NCBI GenBank assembly: GCA_035505655.1
Contig: DATJQP010000085.1
Span: 43,997 to 107,996, forward strand
Length of the DNA stretch: 64,000 nt
Direction: 5' to 3'
DNA from: JAGVPT01 sp035505655
GTDB taxonomy: Bacteria; Bacteroidota; Ignavibacteria; UBA10030; UBA8401
Below are positions 53,346 through 61,431 of this stretch, one piece after another; positions within the stretch are counted from its first letter, which is position 1; each line of letters begins with the position of its first letter. The notes under the pieces were generated by a model. That model searched no databases. It was given only the letters and a program-made list of their open reading frames with translations, and was not told where the DNA came from. A program made the translations under genes and the position numbers.

Positions 53346-54791
53346 GTGTCCCGGGAAGCAGCAAGGCTGAACCTCCTCGAGCCTTTCGATTCGTACCGCC
53401 GCCGGCTCTCTCCGGGAGGTGAATCGTGCGAGGATCGGGTTGGGGAGTACCTATCGTCGATTGCCGCCAAGAATCATCTGAACGCGTTTCTCACCGTCCT
53501 CAAAGAAGAGGCCCTCGCGGACTCCCGCGCCGTCGATAAGAAGATCGCCGCGGGTACTGCGGGACCCCTTGCGGGAATGGTCGTTGCGGTGAAAGATGTT
53601 CTTTCCATGAAAGGAACGAGGACGACCTGCGGCTCGAAAATCCTCGGGAAATTTGAGGCGATCTATGACGCGACCGTCATCGAACGGTTGAAAGCGGCCG
53701 ACGCGATTATTATCGGCAAAACCAACATGGATGAATTCGCGATGGGGTCTTCCACTGAGAACTCCGCCTATGGCCCGGTGAAGAATCCCATCGACGAGAC
53801 TCGCGTCCCCGGAGGATCGAGCGGCGGATCGGCCGTGGCAGTGGCGGCGGGAATGGCGGCGACGGCACTCGGGAGCGATACCGGTGGCTCCATCAGGCAG
53901 CCGGCAGGGCTTTGCGGCGTATTCGGGCTCAAGCCGACGTACGGGAGGGTTTCGCGCTACGGGCTGGTGGCGTTCGCATCGTCGTTCGATCAGATCGGCC
54001 CCTTCGCAAACTCTGCCCGCGATATTGCTCATCTTCTCGGCACGATCGCCGGATACGATGAGCGCGATTCTACTTCAGCAAACATTCCCGTTCCCGACTA
54101 TCTCTCCGGGATGGATCGCGATCTTCACGGATTGAAAATCGGTCTTCCGCGCGAATACTTCAACGAAGCTCTTCCCGCGGATATCCGGGATCCGCTCGAA
54201 CGGAGGATCGCACAATTGAAGGATGCCGGCGTTCGGTTCATCGAGGTCGGCCTGCCGCACGCCGAATATACCATCGCCGCCTATTATGTTCTCGCAACCG
54301 CCGAGGCTTCGTCAAACCTCGCGCGGTACGACGGGGCGAGATACGGCTACCGGAGCGAGAAGGCGAACGACCTCGTCGAGATGTACACGAAGTCGAGAAG
54401 CGAAGGCTTTGGCGCGGAAGTGAAGCGAAGGATCATGCTGGGGACCTACGTTCTCTCCGCCGGATACTACGATGCATACTACCGGAAAGCCCAGAGGGTG
54501 CGTAGGCTGATCCAGAAAGATTTTCTCGACGCGTTTCAGAATGTCGATTGCCTTGTCACTCCCATCTCGCCCACGACGGCCTTCAGATTCGGCGAGAAGA
54601 TGGACGATCCGCTGCAAATGTACCTCAGCGACATTTACACGGTTTCAGCCAACCTCGCAGGGATCCCTGGCATCAGCGTCCCTGCGGGAGTGGACCGCCA
54701 GGGACTTCCCGTCGGCATTCAGATTCTCGGAAAACATTTCGATGAGATGACGCTCCTGAAGGTGGCCGACTTTCTTGAAGCAAAGGGGTGA
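53346..54791 (+). CDS. gatA: Aspartyl/glutamyl-tRNA amidotransferase subunit A
   Basis: 481 residues from a GTG at 53346, with AGGAG 5 nt upstream; a GTG at 53340 overlaps the Shine-Dalgarno itself. The amidase Ser-cisSer-Lys triad is in VAVKDVLSMKG, PGGSSGGSAVAVAAG and GSDTGGSIRQPA. GatA frees ammonia from glutamine to amidate Glu-tRNA(Gln) or Asp-tRNA(Asn). gatB and gatC are not in the window. Confidence 0.96.
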   Translation: MSREAARLNLLEPFDSYRRRLSPGGESCEDRVGEYLSSIAAKNHLNAFLTVLKEEALADSRAVDKKIAAGTAGPLAGMVVAVKDVLSMKGTRTTCGSKILGKFEAIYDATVIERLKAADAIIIGKTNMDEFAMGSSTENSAYGPVKNPIDETRVPGGSSGGSAVAVAAGMAATALGSDTGGSIRQPAGLCGVFGLKPTYGRVSRYGLVAFASSFDQIGPFANSARDIAHLLGTIAGYDERDSTSANIPVPDYLSGMDRDLHGLKIGLPREYFNEALPADIRDPLERRIAQLKDAGVRFIEVGLPHAEYTIAAYYVLATAEASSNLARYDGARYGYRSEKANDLVEMYTKSRSEGFGAEVKRRIMLGTYVLSAGYYDAYYRKAQRVRRLIQKDFLDAFQNVDCLVTPISPTTAFRFGEKMDDPLQMYLSDIYTVSANLAGIPGISVPAGVDRQGLPVGIQILGKHFDEMTLLKVADFLEAKG

Positions 54792-54869
54792 AGGACAGAA
54801 CGCGCCTCCTTCCGCCCCCAGTCACGCGACATCGATCTCTCCAGGCACTCACTGTAGGTTAAATCGCTT

Positions 54870-55859
54870 ATGAGCATCCTCGTTGACAAAAAGACCCGGC
54901 TTGTCGTCCAGGGAATTACCGGGGGCGAAGGAACGTTTCACACTTCGCAAATGATCGCCTACGGTACCAACGTTGTTGGCGGCGTGACTCCCGGAAAAGG
55001 AGGCACCATCTATAAGGGGAACGAGAAGGATCAGTTTAGCCGGGGGGTGCCGGTGTTCAATACAGTTGCGGAAGCCGTAGCATCCGAGGGGGCAAATGTC
55101 TCCGTCATCTTCGTCCCGGCGGCATTCGCGGCGGATGCGGTTCTGGAAGCGGCGGACGCGGGGATTTCTCTCGTCGTCTGTATCACCGAAGGGATCCCGA
55201 CGAAGGATATGGTCGACGTCTACCCGTACGTTTCACGAAGGGGATCGCGCCTTATCGGACCGAACTGCCCCGGTATCATCACGCCAGGGGAATGCAAAGT
55301 CGGCATCATGCCCGGCTTCATCCATAAGTCCGGGCGTGTCGGCGTCGTTTCGAGAAGTGGAACATTGACGTACGAGGCGGTGTGGCAGTTGACGGAGCGG
55401 GGGATCGGTCAATCGACGTGCATCGGGATCGGAGGCGATCCGATCATCGGAACGCGGTTTATCGATGCCGTGAAGCTCTTCAATGCCGATGAGCGGACCG
55501 ATGCGATCGTTATGATCGGCGAGATCGGCGGCAGCGCCGAAGAGGAGGCGGCGGAGTATATCGCGAAGCACGTCAAGAAACCGGTTGTCGGGTTCATCGC
55601 GGGGAGGACTGCTCCTCCGGGGCGACGGATGGGACACGCCGGAGCGATCATTTCCGGAGGGAAAGGAACAGCTGCGGAAAAGATGGAGGCGATGCGGGAC
55701 GCGGGGATCATCGTGTGCGACAGTCCTGCAATGCTCGGCGAAACGATGCGTCTGGCTCTCGGGAAGAAACGGCACGGTACCCGATCTCCGGCAATTGCCC
55801 GGAGACCGAAGCGGGCTCCTTCGCGGAAACGCGCGAAATTACGAAGGCGCAAGGCGTAA
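54870..55859 (+). CDS. sucD: Succinyl-CoA synthetase alpha subunit, with basic C-terminal tail
   Basis: 329 residues; normal SucD is about 290. The core starts MSILVDKKTRLVVQGITGGE, has PNCPGIITPGECKVGIMPG and the phosphohistidine segment GHAGAIISGGKGTAAEKM. After residue about 295 comes an extra tail of about 33 residues with many Arg and Lys (for example RRPKRAPSRKRAKLRRRKA), not part of the enzyme. It makes succinate and ATP/GTP from succinyl-CoA with SucC, which is not in the window. ndk follows after 22 nt. Confidence 0.95.
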   Translation: MSILVDKKTRLVVQGITGGEGTFHTSQMIAYGTNVVGGVTPGKGGTIYKGNEKDQFSRGVPVFNTVAEAVASEGANVSVIFVPAAFAADAVLEAADAGISLVVCITEGIPTKDMVDVYPYVSRRGSRLIGPNCPGIITPGECKVGIMPGFIHKSGRVGVVSRSGTLTYEAVWQLTERGIGQSTCIGIGGDPIIGTRFIDAVKLFNADERTDAIVMIGEIGGSAEEEAAEYIAKHVKKPVVGFIAGRTAPPGRRMGHAGAIISGGKGTAAEKMEAMRDAGIIVCDSPAMLGETMRLALGKKRHGTRSPAIARRPKRAPSRKRAKLRRRKA

Positions 55860-55881
55860 ATCAACAGGAAGGGATGGAAGG

Positions 55882-56298
55882 GTGATCGAACGTACTTTGT
55901 GTGTGCTGAAGCCCGACTGCGTCAGGAAGAACCTTCAGGGCGAAGTGCTGGGACGTATTCAGAAAGCCGGATTCAGAGTCCTTGGGATAAGGCAGCTCCG
56001 GATGAGCAGGGAAGAGGCGGGAGAATTCTACGCCGTCCACAGAGGTCGCCCTTTCTACGATGGGCTTGTCGAATTCATGACCTCGGGTCCGTGCGTGGCG
56101 GTCGCACTCGAAAAGGTCAACGCGGTTGCCGACTATCGGGAGCTCATCGGCGCCACCGACCCCAAAGAGGCGGAGCCTGGGACGATCCGGAAACTGTTTG
56201 CGGATAGTAAAAGGGAGAATATCGTCCATGGCTCGGATTCTCCGGAGAACGGCCTGATGGAGGTGGCGTTCTTTTTCGCCGAGAGTGAATTGATCTGA
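55882..56298 (+). CDS. ndk: Nucleoside diphosphate kinase
   Basis: 138 residues from a GTG at 55882, since homologues begin at IERTLCVLKPDCVRKN; the frame is open upstream but inside sucD. The catalytic phosphohistidine is in ENIVHGSDSPENG. It balances NTP pools. The sucD-ndk pairing makes metabolic sense because SucCD makes NTP. Confidence 0.96.
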   Translation: MIERTLCVLKPDCVRKNLQGEVLGRIQKAGFRVLGIRQLRMSREEAGEFYAVHRGRPFYDGLVEFMTSGPCVAVALEKVNAVADYRELIGATDPKEAEPGTIRKLFADSKRENIVHGSDSPENGLMEVAFFFAESELI

Positions 56299-56396
56299 GC
56301 TCCCGAACAGAGTCTTCGCCCGGCGCGCGATGTTCCCCGATCCATTCTCTCTCCGCTTTCCCATCCGAAGAGGCAATCTGAAGCAGGGCCTATCGC

Positions 56397-56939
56397 ATGT
56401 TGCTCCATTGGAAAAAACTCACCTCGTCCGTCGTCCACAGAAATCCCTGGTGGTCGTACATTCTGGATTCGTTCCAGATTCCCGGCGGTGTGAAGGGGGA
56501 GTATCACTACGTGCATACGGAAGGGTCAAGCCTCGTCATTCCGGTGCGTGAGGACGGTCGCGTCGTCCTCGTGAATCAGTACCGTTATCTGAGGGATCGC
56601 GAGAGCATAGAGTTTCCCTGCGGAGGGGTGAAGGCGGGCTCTTCGTACGAGATCACGGCGAAGGCCGAGTTGGAGGAAGAGGCGGGGTTCGCGGCGCAAT
56701 CCTGGGAGGTTGTGGGAGAATTCAATCCGTTCAACGGAGCGACCGACGAGATGTGCCGGGTCTTCATCGCCCGCCGGCTGTTACCCGTGCCGCCCAGACC
56801 CGAGGCAACGGAGGAGTTCGAAATCCTGACGGAGCTTCCATCGGACGTCGACGCGATGATCGGAGACGGGAGAATCTGGGACGGCATGTCGCTTGCGGCG
56901 TGGACTCTTGCGCGCCCCCTACTCAGGATGGCCGGGTGA
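56397..56939 (+). CDS. Nudix hydrolase, ADP-ribose pyrophosphatase type, with altered Nudix box
   Basis: 180 residues with the layout of ADP-ribose pyrophosphatases: FRYLRD-like VNQYRYLRDRESIEFPCGG and the Nudix box at about residue 80. In that box the Glu after the first Gly is Ser and the Arg before the Glu-Leu is Ala, while the metal-binding Glu of AELEEEAGF remain. So some Nudix consensus residues are lost; it may still hydrolyse a nucleoside diphosphate derivative or have weaker activity. Confidence 0.82.
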   Translation: MLLHWKKLTSSVVHRNPWWSYILDSFQIPGGVKGEYHYVHTEGSSLVIPVREDGRVVLVNQYRYLRDRESIEFPCGGVKAGSSYEITAKAELEEEAGFAAQSWEVVGEFNPFNGATDEMCRVFIARRLLPVPPRPEATEEFEILTELPSDVDAMIGDGRIWDGMSLAAWTLARPLLRMAG

Positions 56940-57054
56940 CGGTGCGATCTCCGTGCCCCTACTCTTGAATGATCTTGCCGCCAAACGCGCTCAGCGCCGC
57001 TTCAAGCCGCGCAGTTGTTATTTCAGTGCAGAACATCACCTTCTGGTAAGTGCA

Positions 57055-58194
57055 CTAAACTCCTTTTAGCGCCTGCTTCAGATCATCGATGATGTCTTCG
57101 ACATCCTCGATTCCCACCGATATCCTCACAAGCCCGTCCGTAACGCCGTTCCGTGTCCGTTCTGCGTGAGGGACCGATGCGTGCGTCATCGTCGCAGGAT
57201 GGGAGATGAGCGTCTCGACTCCTCCCAGACTCTCCGCAAGGGAACAGACATGAAGGCGACGGAGGAATTGTTTTGCGTTCTTCAGGCTTCCGAGATCGAA
57301 CGAGATCATCCCCCCGAAGCCGCTCATCTGCCGGCGGGCGAGAGCGTAATGCGGGTGGCTCCGGAGGCCGGGGTAATTCACCTTCTGGATCTTCTTTTGT
57401 GTTGAGAGCCACTGGGCAACGATCGTCGCGTTTTCGCAATGCTGCTTCATCCGGACCGAGAGAGTCTTCGTTCCCCTCAGACAAAGCCACGCGTCGAACG
57501 GACTCATCACCGCCCCCACGGCCTTTTGCGAGAACCGGAGCTTTTCCGAAATCTCCCTGAGGTTCGTCACCACGATTCCCCCGAGCATATCGCTGTGGCC
57601 GTTAAGGTACTTCGTGACGCTATGAAGGACGATGTCGATGCCGAATTCCATCGGCCGTTGGAGGAACGGGGTTGCGAACGTGTTGTCGACGACCGAGAGA
57701 AGGTGATGGGCACGCGCGAACCGGGCGATCGCCGAAAGGTCGGTGATGTCCATCGTCGGGTTCGTCGGGGTTTCGACGAAGATCATCTTCGTGTTGGGTT
57801 TGCGGGCCTTCGCGACCGCCGTAAGATCGCTCGTGTCGACAAAGTCGAAGCGGAGGCCGTACGGCTCGAGGACCGTCTTGGCGATCCGAAATGTCCCCCC
57901 GTAGACATTGTTGGTGACGATCGTGTGGTCCCCTGGGAGGAGAAGCCTGAAAACCGAATCGATTGCCGCCATCCCGGAAGCGAAGGCCATCCCTTCGTTA
58001 CCTCCTTCGAGGGATGCGATATTCTTTTCCAGCGCGGTGCGTGTCGGATTCGAAACGCGCGAGTACTCAAACCCTTTATTCCGTCCGAACCCCTCCTGCA
58101 CATAGGTCGAGGTGAGGTACACCGGAGTCATCACCGCGCCGGTGGTGGGGTCGGGTTCCTGCCCCGCATGAATCGCCTTCGTCGAAAACTTCAT
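57055..58194 (-). CDS. Cystathionine gamma-lyase/gamma-synthase family PLP enzyme
   Basis: 379 residues of the Cys/Met metabolism PLP family. The PLP lysine lies in HSVTKYLNGHSD. Other family segments are TSTYVQEGFG, YSRVSNPTRTALE, FASGMAAID, FVETPTNPTM, DNTFATPFLQRP and SLGGVETLISHPATMTHAS. It neighbours a cystathionine beta-synthase gene, so a gamma-lyase role in the reverse transsulfuration of homocysteine to cysteine is likely; gamma-synthase activity cannot be excluded from sequence. Confidence 0.92.
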   Translation of the reverse strand: MKFSTKAIHAGQEPDPTTGAVMTPVYLTSTYVQEGFGRNKGFEYSRVSNPTRTALEKNIASLEGGNEGMAFASGMAAIDSVFRLLLPGDHTIVTNNVYGGTFRIAKTVLEPYGLRFDFVDTSDLTAVAKARKPNTKMIFVETPTNPTMDITDLSAIARFARAHHLLSVVDNTFATPFLQRPMEFGIDIVLHSVTKYLNGHSDMLGGIVVTNLREISEKLRFSQKAVGAVMSPFDAWLCLRGTKTLSVRMKQHCENATIVAQWLSTQKKIQKVNYPGLRSHPHYALARRQMSGFGGMISFDLGSLKNAKQFLRRLHVCSLAESLGGVETLISHPATMTHASVPHAERTRNGVTDGLVRISVGIEDVEDIIDDLKQALKGV

Positions 58195-58463
58195 TTTGGC
58201 TCGATCCTGTTGAATTCCGTGAACTCGCTTTCGTCGATGCCGTGTTCCTTCAAAAGAAGCGATCCTTCTGCATTGAGCTTGTGAGACCGGGCCCGGAGAA
58301 ATCCGAGGACGGCGTCTTTCACCGTGACGTGAGGATGCTTTCGTGCGGCGGCAAAGCGCTCGGCGTGAGACTGCGCCGAGTTCCTGATGATTTCCCTGAA
58401 CGGCTCGCGGACGACACTGACGAGCTGGTCCAGCTTTTCAATCGCGGTCTGTTCCCATTGCAT
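58191..58463 (-). CDS. Small hypothetical protein (90 aa), weak PCP-reductase-like similarity
   Basis: 90 residues starting MQWEQTAIEKLDQLVSVVRE. Its stop overlaps the start of the gamma-lyase gene (ATGA) and it starts 6 nt after the cystathionine beta-synthase stop, so it is part of the same transcript. The pattern W..A...L..V....R..I...A.......VTV.D resembles the short domain at the end of protochlorophyllide reductase B subunits, but I am not certain. Possible helper or redox protein. Confidence 0.6.
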   Translation of the reverse strand: MQWEQTAIEKLDQLVSVVREPFREIIRNSAQSHAERFAAARKHPHVTVKDAVLGFLRARSHKLNAEGSLLLKEHGIDESEFTEFNRIEPK

Positions 58464-58469
58464 ACGCTG

Positions 58470-59858
58470 CTACCGGGAGAGGTACCCGAGAACGTCGTAC
58501 CGCGTGACGATCCCGGTCGGTCCTGAATCGTTCACGACGATCACGGCAGGTTCCTTCTTGGCGAACAATTCGATCGCTCTGCCCACTTCTTCGTTTACAT
58601 GAAGCTCGGGGAATGGGGGGTCCATGACGGCCCGCACGAGATCGTCGAATTTTATCGATCCTTTGAGGATCGCGGAGATGAGGGCTCCCTCGGAGAGACT
58701 TCCAATGTTCTTCGTTCCTTCGAAGACAGGGAGCTGGGAGATGTTTTTGCCGGTCATGAGCTCGAGAGCGCTCCGTACGGTCGATGAACCGTCGGCGGTG
58801 ATGAGCGCCGGAAGTTTCGACGGCTTGGCTTCAAGGACATAGCGAAGGGTGATACGCTCGGGGGCGAGGAAGCCGTTTTCCTTCATCCAATCATCGTTGT
58901 AGATCTTGCTGAGATACTTCGACCCTCCGTCGGGAAGTAGAACCACGACGACATCCTTTTCGGTCAGCGTCTCGGCAAGCTTCAGCGCTCCGGCCATGGC
59001 GGTGCCGGATGATCCGCCGGAGAAGATCCCCTCCTCCCGCGTAAGCTTCCGTGCGGCAAGGAACGACTCTTTGTCCGTCACCTCGATGACCTCATCAACA
59101 TACTGGAAATGGAGCGTGCCGGGGATAAAGTCCTGTCCGATTCCCTCCACCTTGTAGGTCTTGAAGATCGGCGAAAACTTCTTTGTGTAGAAATAGTCCC
59201 TGAGAATCGAACCTTTCGGGTCGATGCCGATGACTTTGATCGAGGGATTCTTTTCCTTCAGGTACTTTCCGGCGCCGCTGATGGTTCCCCCAGTGCCGAT
59301 TGCGCAGACAAAATAATCGACCTGGCCCCCCGTTTGTTCCCAGATCTCCGGTCCCGTCGTCCGGTAGTGCGCCTCGTCGTTCTTTGGGTTGTAATATTGA
59401 TCCGCGAGGATCGAATTCGGTGTTTCGCGAACGATCCGCTTCGCCACTTCAGTGTAGCTTTCGGGCGAATCGTGCGGGACCGCCGTCGGAGTAACAATCA
59501 CTTCGGCGCCGAAGGCCCGGAGGAGCTGGATCTTTTCTCCGCTCATCTTGTCTGGCATCGTAAAGACCGTCTTGTACCCCTTGATCGCCGCGGCGATAGC
59601 GAGCCCCATCCCCGTATTTCCAGAGGTCGATTCGACGATGGTACCCCCCGGTTTCAATTTGCCGCTTCGTTCTGCCTCTTCAATGATCTCGACCCCGATC
59701 CGGTCTTTGACCGATCCTCCGGGATTGAAGCTTTCCACCTTCGCAAAGATTTGGGCCTTGTAGCCCTTGACGATCTTGTGAAGACGAACCAGAGGCGTGT
59801 GACCGATCGCATCGAGGATCGTCTCATGATACCGGATCTTTTCGGGAGATGTGAGCAT
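58470..59858 (-). CDS. Cystathionine beta-synthase with CBS domain pair
   Basis: 462 residues. The PLP fold-type II part has the lysine in NPGGSVKDRIGVE, the serine-binding VESTSGNTGMGLA, and the phosphate-binding VCAIGTGGTISG. The C-terminal part (about 345-462) is a pair of CBS domains (LITADGSSTVRSALELMTG and PPFPELHVNEEVGRAIELF), as in animal and some bacterial beta-synthases. It condenses homocysteine and serine to cystathionine; cysteine-synthase activity is an alternative. It precedes the small gene and the gamma-lyase gene. Confidence 0.92.
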   Translation of the reverse strand: MLTSPEKIRYHETILDAIGHTPLVRLHKIVKGYKAQIFAKVESFNPGGSVKDRIGVEIIEEAERSGKLKPGGTIVESTSGNTGMGLAIAAAIKGYKTVFTMPDKMSGEKIQLLRAFGAEVIVTPTAVPHDSPESYTEVAKRIVRETPNSILADQYYNPKNDEAHYRTTGPEIWEQTGGQVDYFVCAIGTGGTISGAGKYLKEKNPSIKVIGIDPKGSILRDYFYTKKFSPIFKTYKVEGIGQDFIPGTLHFQYVDEVIEVTDKESFLAARKLTREEGIFSGGSSGTAMAGALKLAETLTEKDVVVVLLPDGGSKYLSKIYNDDWMKENGFLAPERITLRYVLEAKPSKLPALITADGSSTVRSALELMTGKNISQLPVFEGTKNIGSLSEGALISAILKGSIKFDDLVRAVMDPPFPELHVNEEVGRAIELFAKKEPAVIVVNDSGPTGIVTRYDVLGYLSR

Positions 59859-59865
59859 AGCGCTC

Positions 59866-60618
59866 TTATTTCAGTTTGGTGATAAGGCTCGCGGCGAAGG
59901 CTGCTCCGAACCCGTTGTCGATGTTCACGACGGTGATCCCCGCCGCGCACGAGTTCAGCATCGTCAGCATGGGGGCGATCCCGCCGAACGACGCCCCGTA
60001 CCCGGTCGAGGTCGGCACCGCGATGACCGGAACATCCACGAGGCCGCCGACGACGCTCGCGAGCGCCCCGTCCATCCCGGCGACAACTACGATGACGCTC
60101 GCGGTGTGAAGTTTCTCGGTCTGGCTGAGCAGCCGGTGGATTCCGGCGACTCCAACGTCATAGAGGGTATCGACATTCTGGCCGAGCATCCGGGCCGTCA
60201 CGACGGCCTCCTCGGCGACCGGTATATCCGACGTACCCGCAGTGATGACGAGAATCTTTCGTTCCGGACGTAGCGAGAGTCGCGGCTCGTTGGCGGTGAT
60301 GGCATGCGCCGATTCATGAAACCGCGCGTTGCTGACCTTCTTCCTCACTGCGCGATAGTTCTCTTTCGTGGCCCGCGTGGCAAGGAGAGCGCCCTTCCGC
60401 GCGGCGATCTTGGCCGCAATGGCCGCGATCTGTTCGTTCGTCTTTCCCTCGCAAAGGATCACCTCCGGGAATCCCTGTCGAATGCCCCGGTGGTGGTCGA
60501 TCGTGGCGAACCCGATCGATTCATACGATAAGTTCTTCAGCATCCCGAGCGCACGTTCTTCAGAGATCGCTCTCTTCCGGACGTCGCCAAGGAGTTTTTT
60601 CAGGTAGGATTGATTCAT
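59866..60618 (-). CDS. larB: Nickel-pincer cofactor biosynthesis protein LarB
   Basis: 250 residues. It matches LarB, which carboxylates and hydrolyses nicotinic acid adenine dinucleotide as the first step of the nickel-pincer nucleotide used by LarA enzymes. The PurE-like C-terminal half shows ITAGTSDIPVAEEAVVTARM, VGVAGIHRLL, VVVAGMDGALASVVGGLV, PVIAVPTSTGYGASFGGIAP and NSCAAGITVVNIDNGFGAA. larC and larE are not in the window. It ends the minus-strand transsulfuration run (8-nt gap). Its presence means the cell can probably charge the LarA-like protein encoded at 17628. Confidence 0.94.
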   Translation of the reverse strand: MNQSYLKKLLGDVRKRAISEERALGMLKNLSYESIGFATIDHHRGIRQGFPEVILCEGKTNEQIAAIAAKIAARKGALLATRATKENYRAVRKKVSNARFHESAHAITANEPRLSLRPERKILVITAGTSDIPVAEEAVVTARMLGQNVDTLYDVGVAGIHRLLSQTEKLHTASVIVVVAGMDGALASVVGGLVDVPVIAVPTSTGYGASFGGIAPMLTMLNSCAAGITVVNIDNGFGAAFAASLITKLK

Positions 60619-60736
60619 GCGAAGGTGATTTTCTACAGGGAAAATATACCTGTTTCGGCAGGAAGAATCAAGGCGGCCTTCTCCACAACTCTCGAGATGT
60701 CATGCACTTAGGTCGCGAACCTGAGCCGCAGCTTCC

Positions 60737-60765
60737 TTGACTCTCGGAGCATTTTTTGGTAACTT
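60737..60765 (+). promoter_or_regulatory. plsY promoter (TTGACT-17-TAACTT)
   Basis: TTGACT at 60737-60742 and TAACTT at 60760-60765 with a 17-bp spacer. It shares the flanking GCATTTTTT and GGTAA blocks with the psd promoter at 50522-50550. Confidence 0.6.
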
Positions 60766-60803
60766 TTTCCCGAGAGCATCTTCAAACGATAGAATGCCCC
60801 ATC

Positions 60804-61430
60804 GTGCTCCAGGTCCTGGTGGTTTTTCTCGTTAGTTATCTCATCGGCTCCATTCCCACTGCTTACATCGCCGTCCGAATCAAAGCACGTATCGACATTC
60901 GACTCGCCGGAAGCGGCAACGTCGGGACGATGAACGCGTACGAGGTGACGGGCTCGAGATTGCTCGGAATAGCAGTGCTGGTGGTTGATGTGGCAAAAGG
61001 AGCCGTGGCCGCGCTACTTGGGGAATGGCTGGGTCACGGAAGCGTCATGGTCTTCGGCACCTCGCTTTTTGGAGTGGTCTGTGGCCACTGTTTCCCCGTC
61101 TGGCTGAAGTTCAAAGGAGGAAGAGGACTTGCAACAACGGCGGGAGGAATGCTCGTCGGCGCGTGGCCCATCGTGGTCGTTTGGCTGGCGCTCTGGGGAA
61201 TGGGATATTTGATCATGAAGAACATCCATGCAGGGAATGCGTTCGCCATCGTCGCGACACCGCTCCTTGCGTGGTCTCTGCCGCACAAGTTTCTTGCGCT
61301 CCTCCTCCCCGGAGCTTTTTCGTCGTCGGAGCTCCTGGTCGCGTACACCATTGTGTCCGTAGTTCTCCTTTTCCGGCACACGAAGCCGCTCATGGAGTTG
61401 ATTCATTCATCCTCAAATGCCGAAAGGTAA
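60804..61430 (+). CDS. plsY: Glycerol-3-phosphate acyltransferase PlsY
   Basis: 208 residues from a GTG at 60804, as homologues begin with a hydrophobic VLQVLVVFLVSYLIGSIPTAYI; the TTG at 60756 is in the promoter. A multi-spanning membrane protein that acylates glycerol 3-phosphate with acyl-phosphate. Its motifs are GSGNVGTMNAYEVTG (usually GSGNPGATNA) and FKGGRGLATTAGG. Its stop is one base before the next start codon. Confidence 0.92.
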   Translation: MLQVLVVFLVSYLIGSIPTAYIAVRIKARIDIRLAGSGNVGTMNAYEVTGSRLLGIAVLVVDVAKGAVAALLGEWLGHGSVMVFGTSLFGVVCGHCFPVWLKFKGGRGLATTAGGMLVGAWPIVVVWLALWGMGYLIMKNIHAGNAFAIVATPLLAWSLPHKFLALLLPGAFSSSELLVAYTIVSVVLLFRHTKPLMELIHSSSNAER

Positions 61431-61431
61431 T

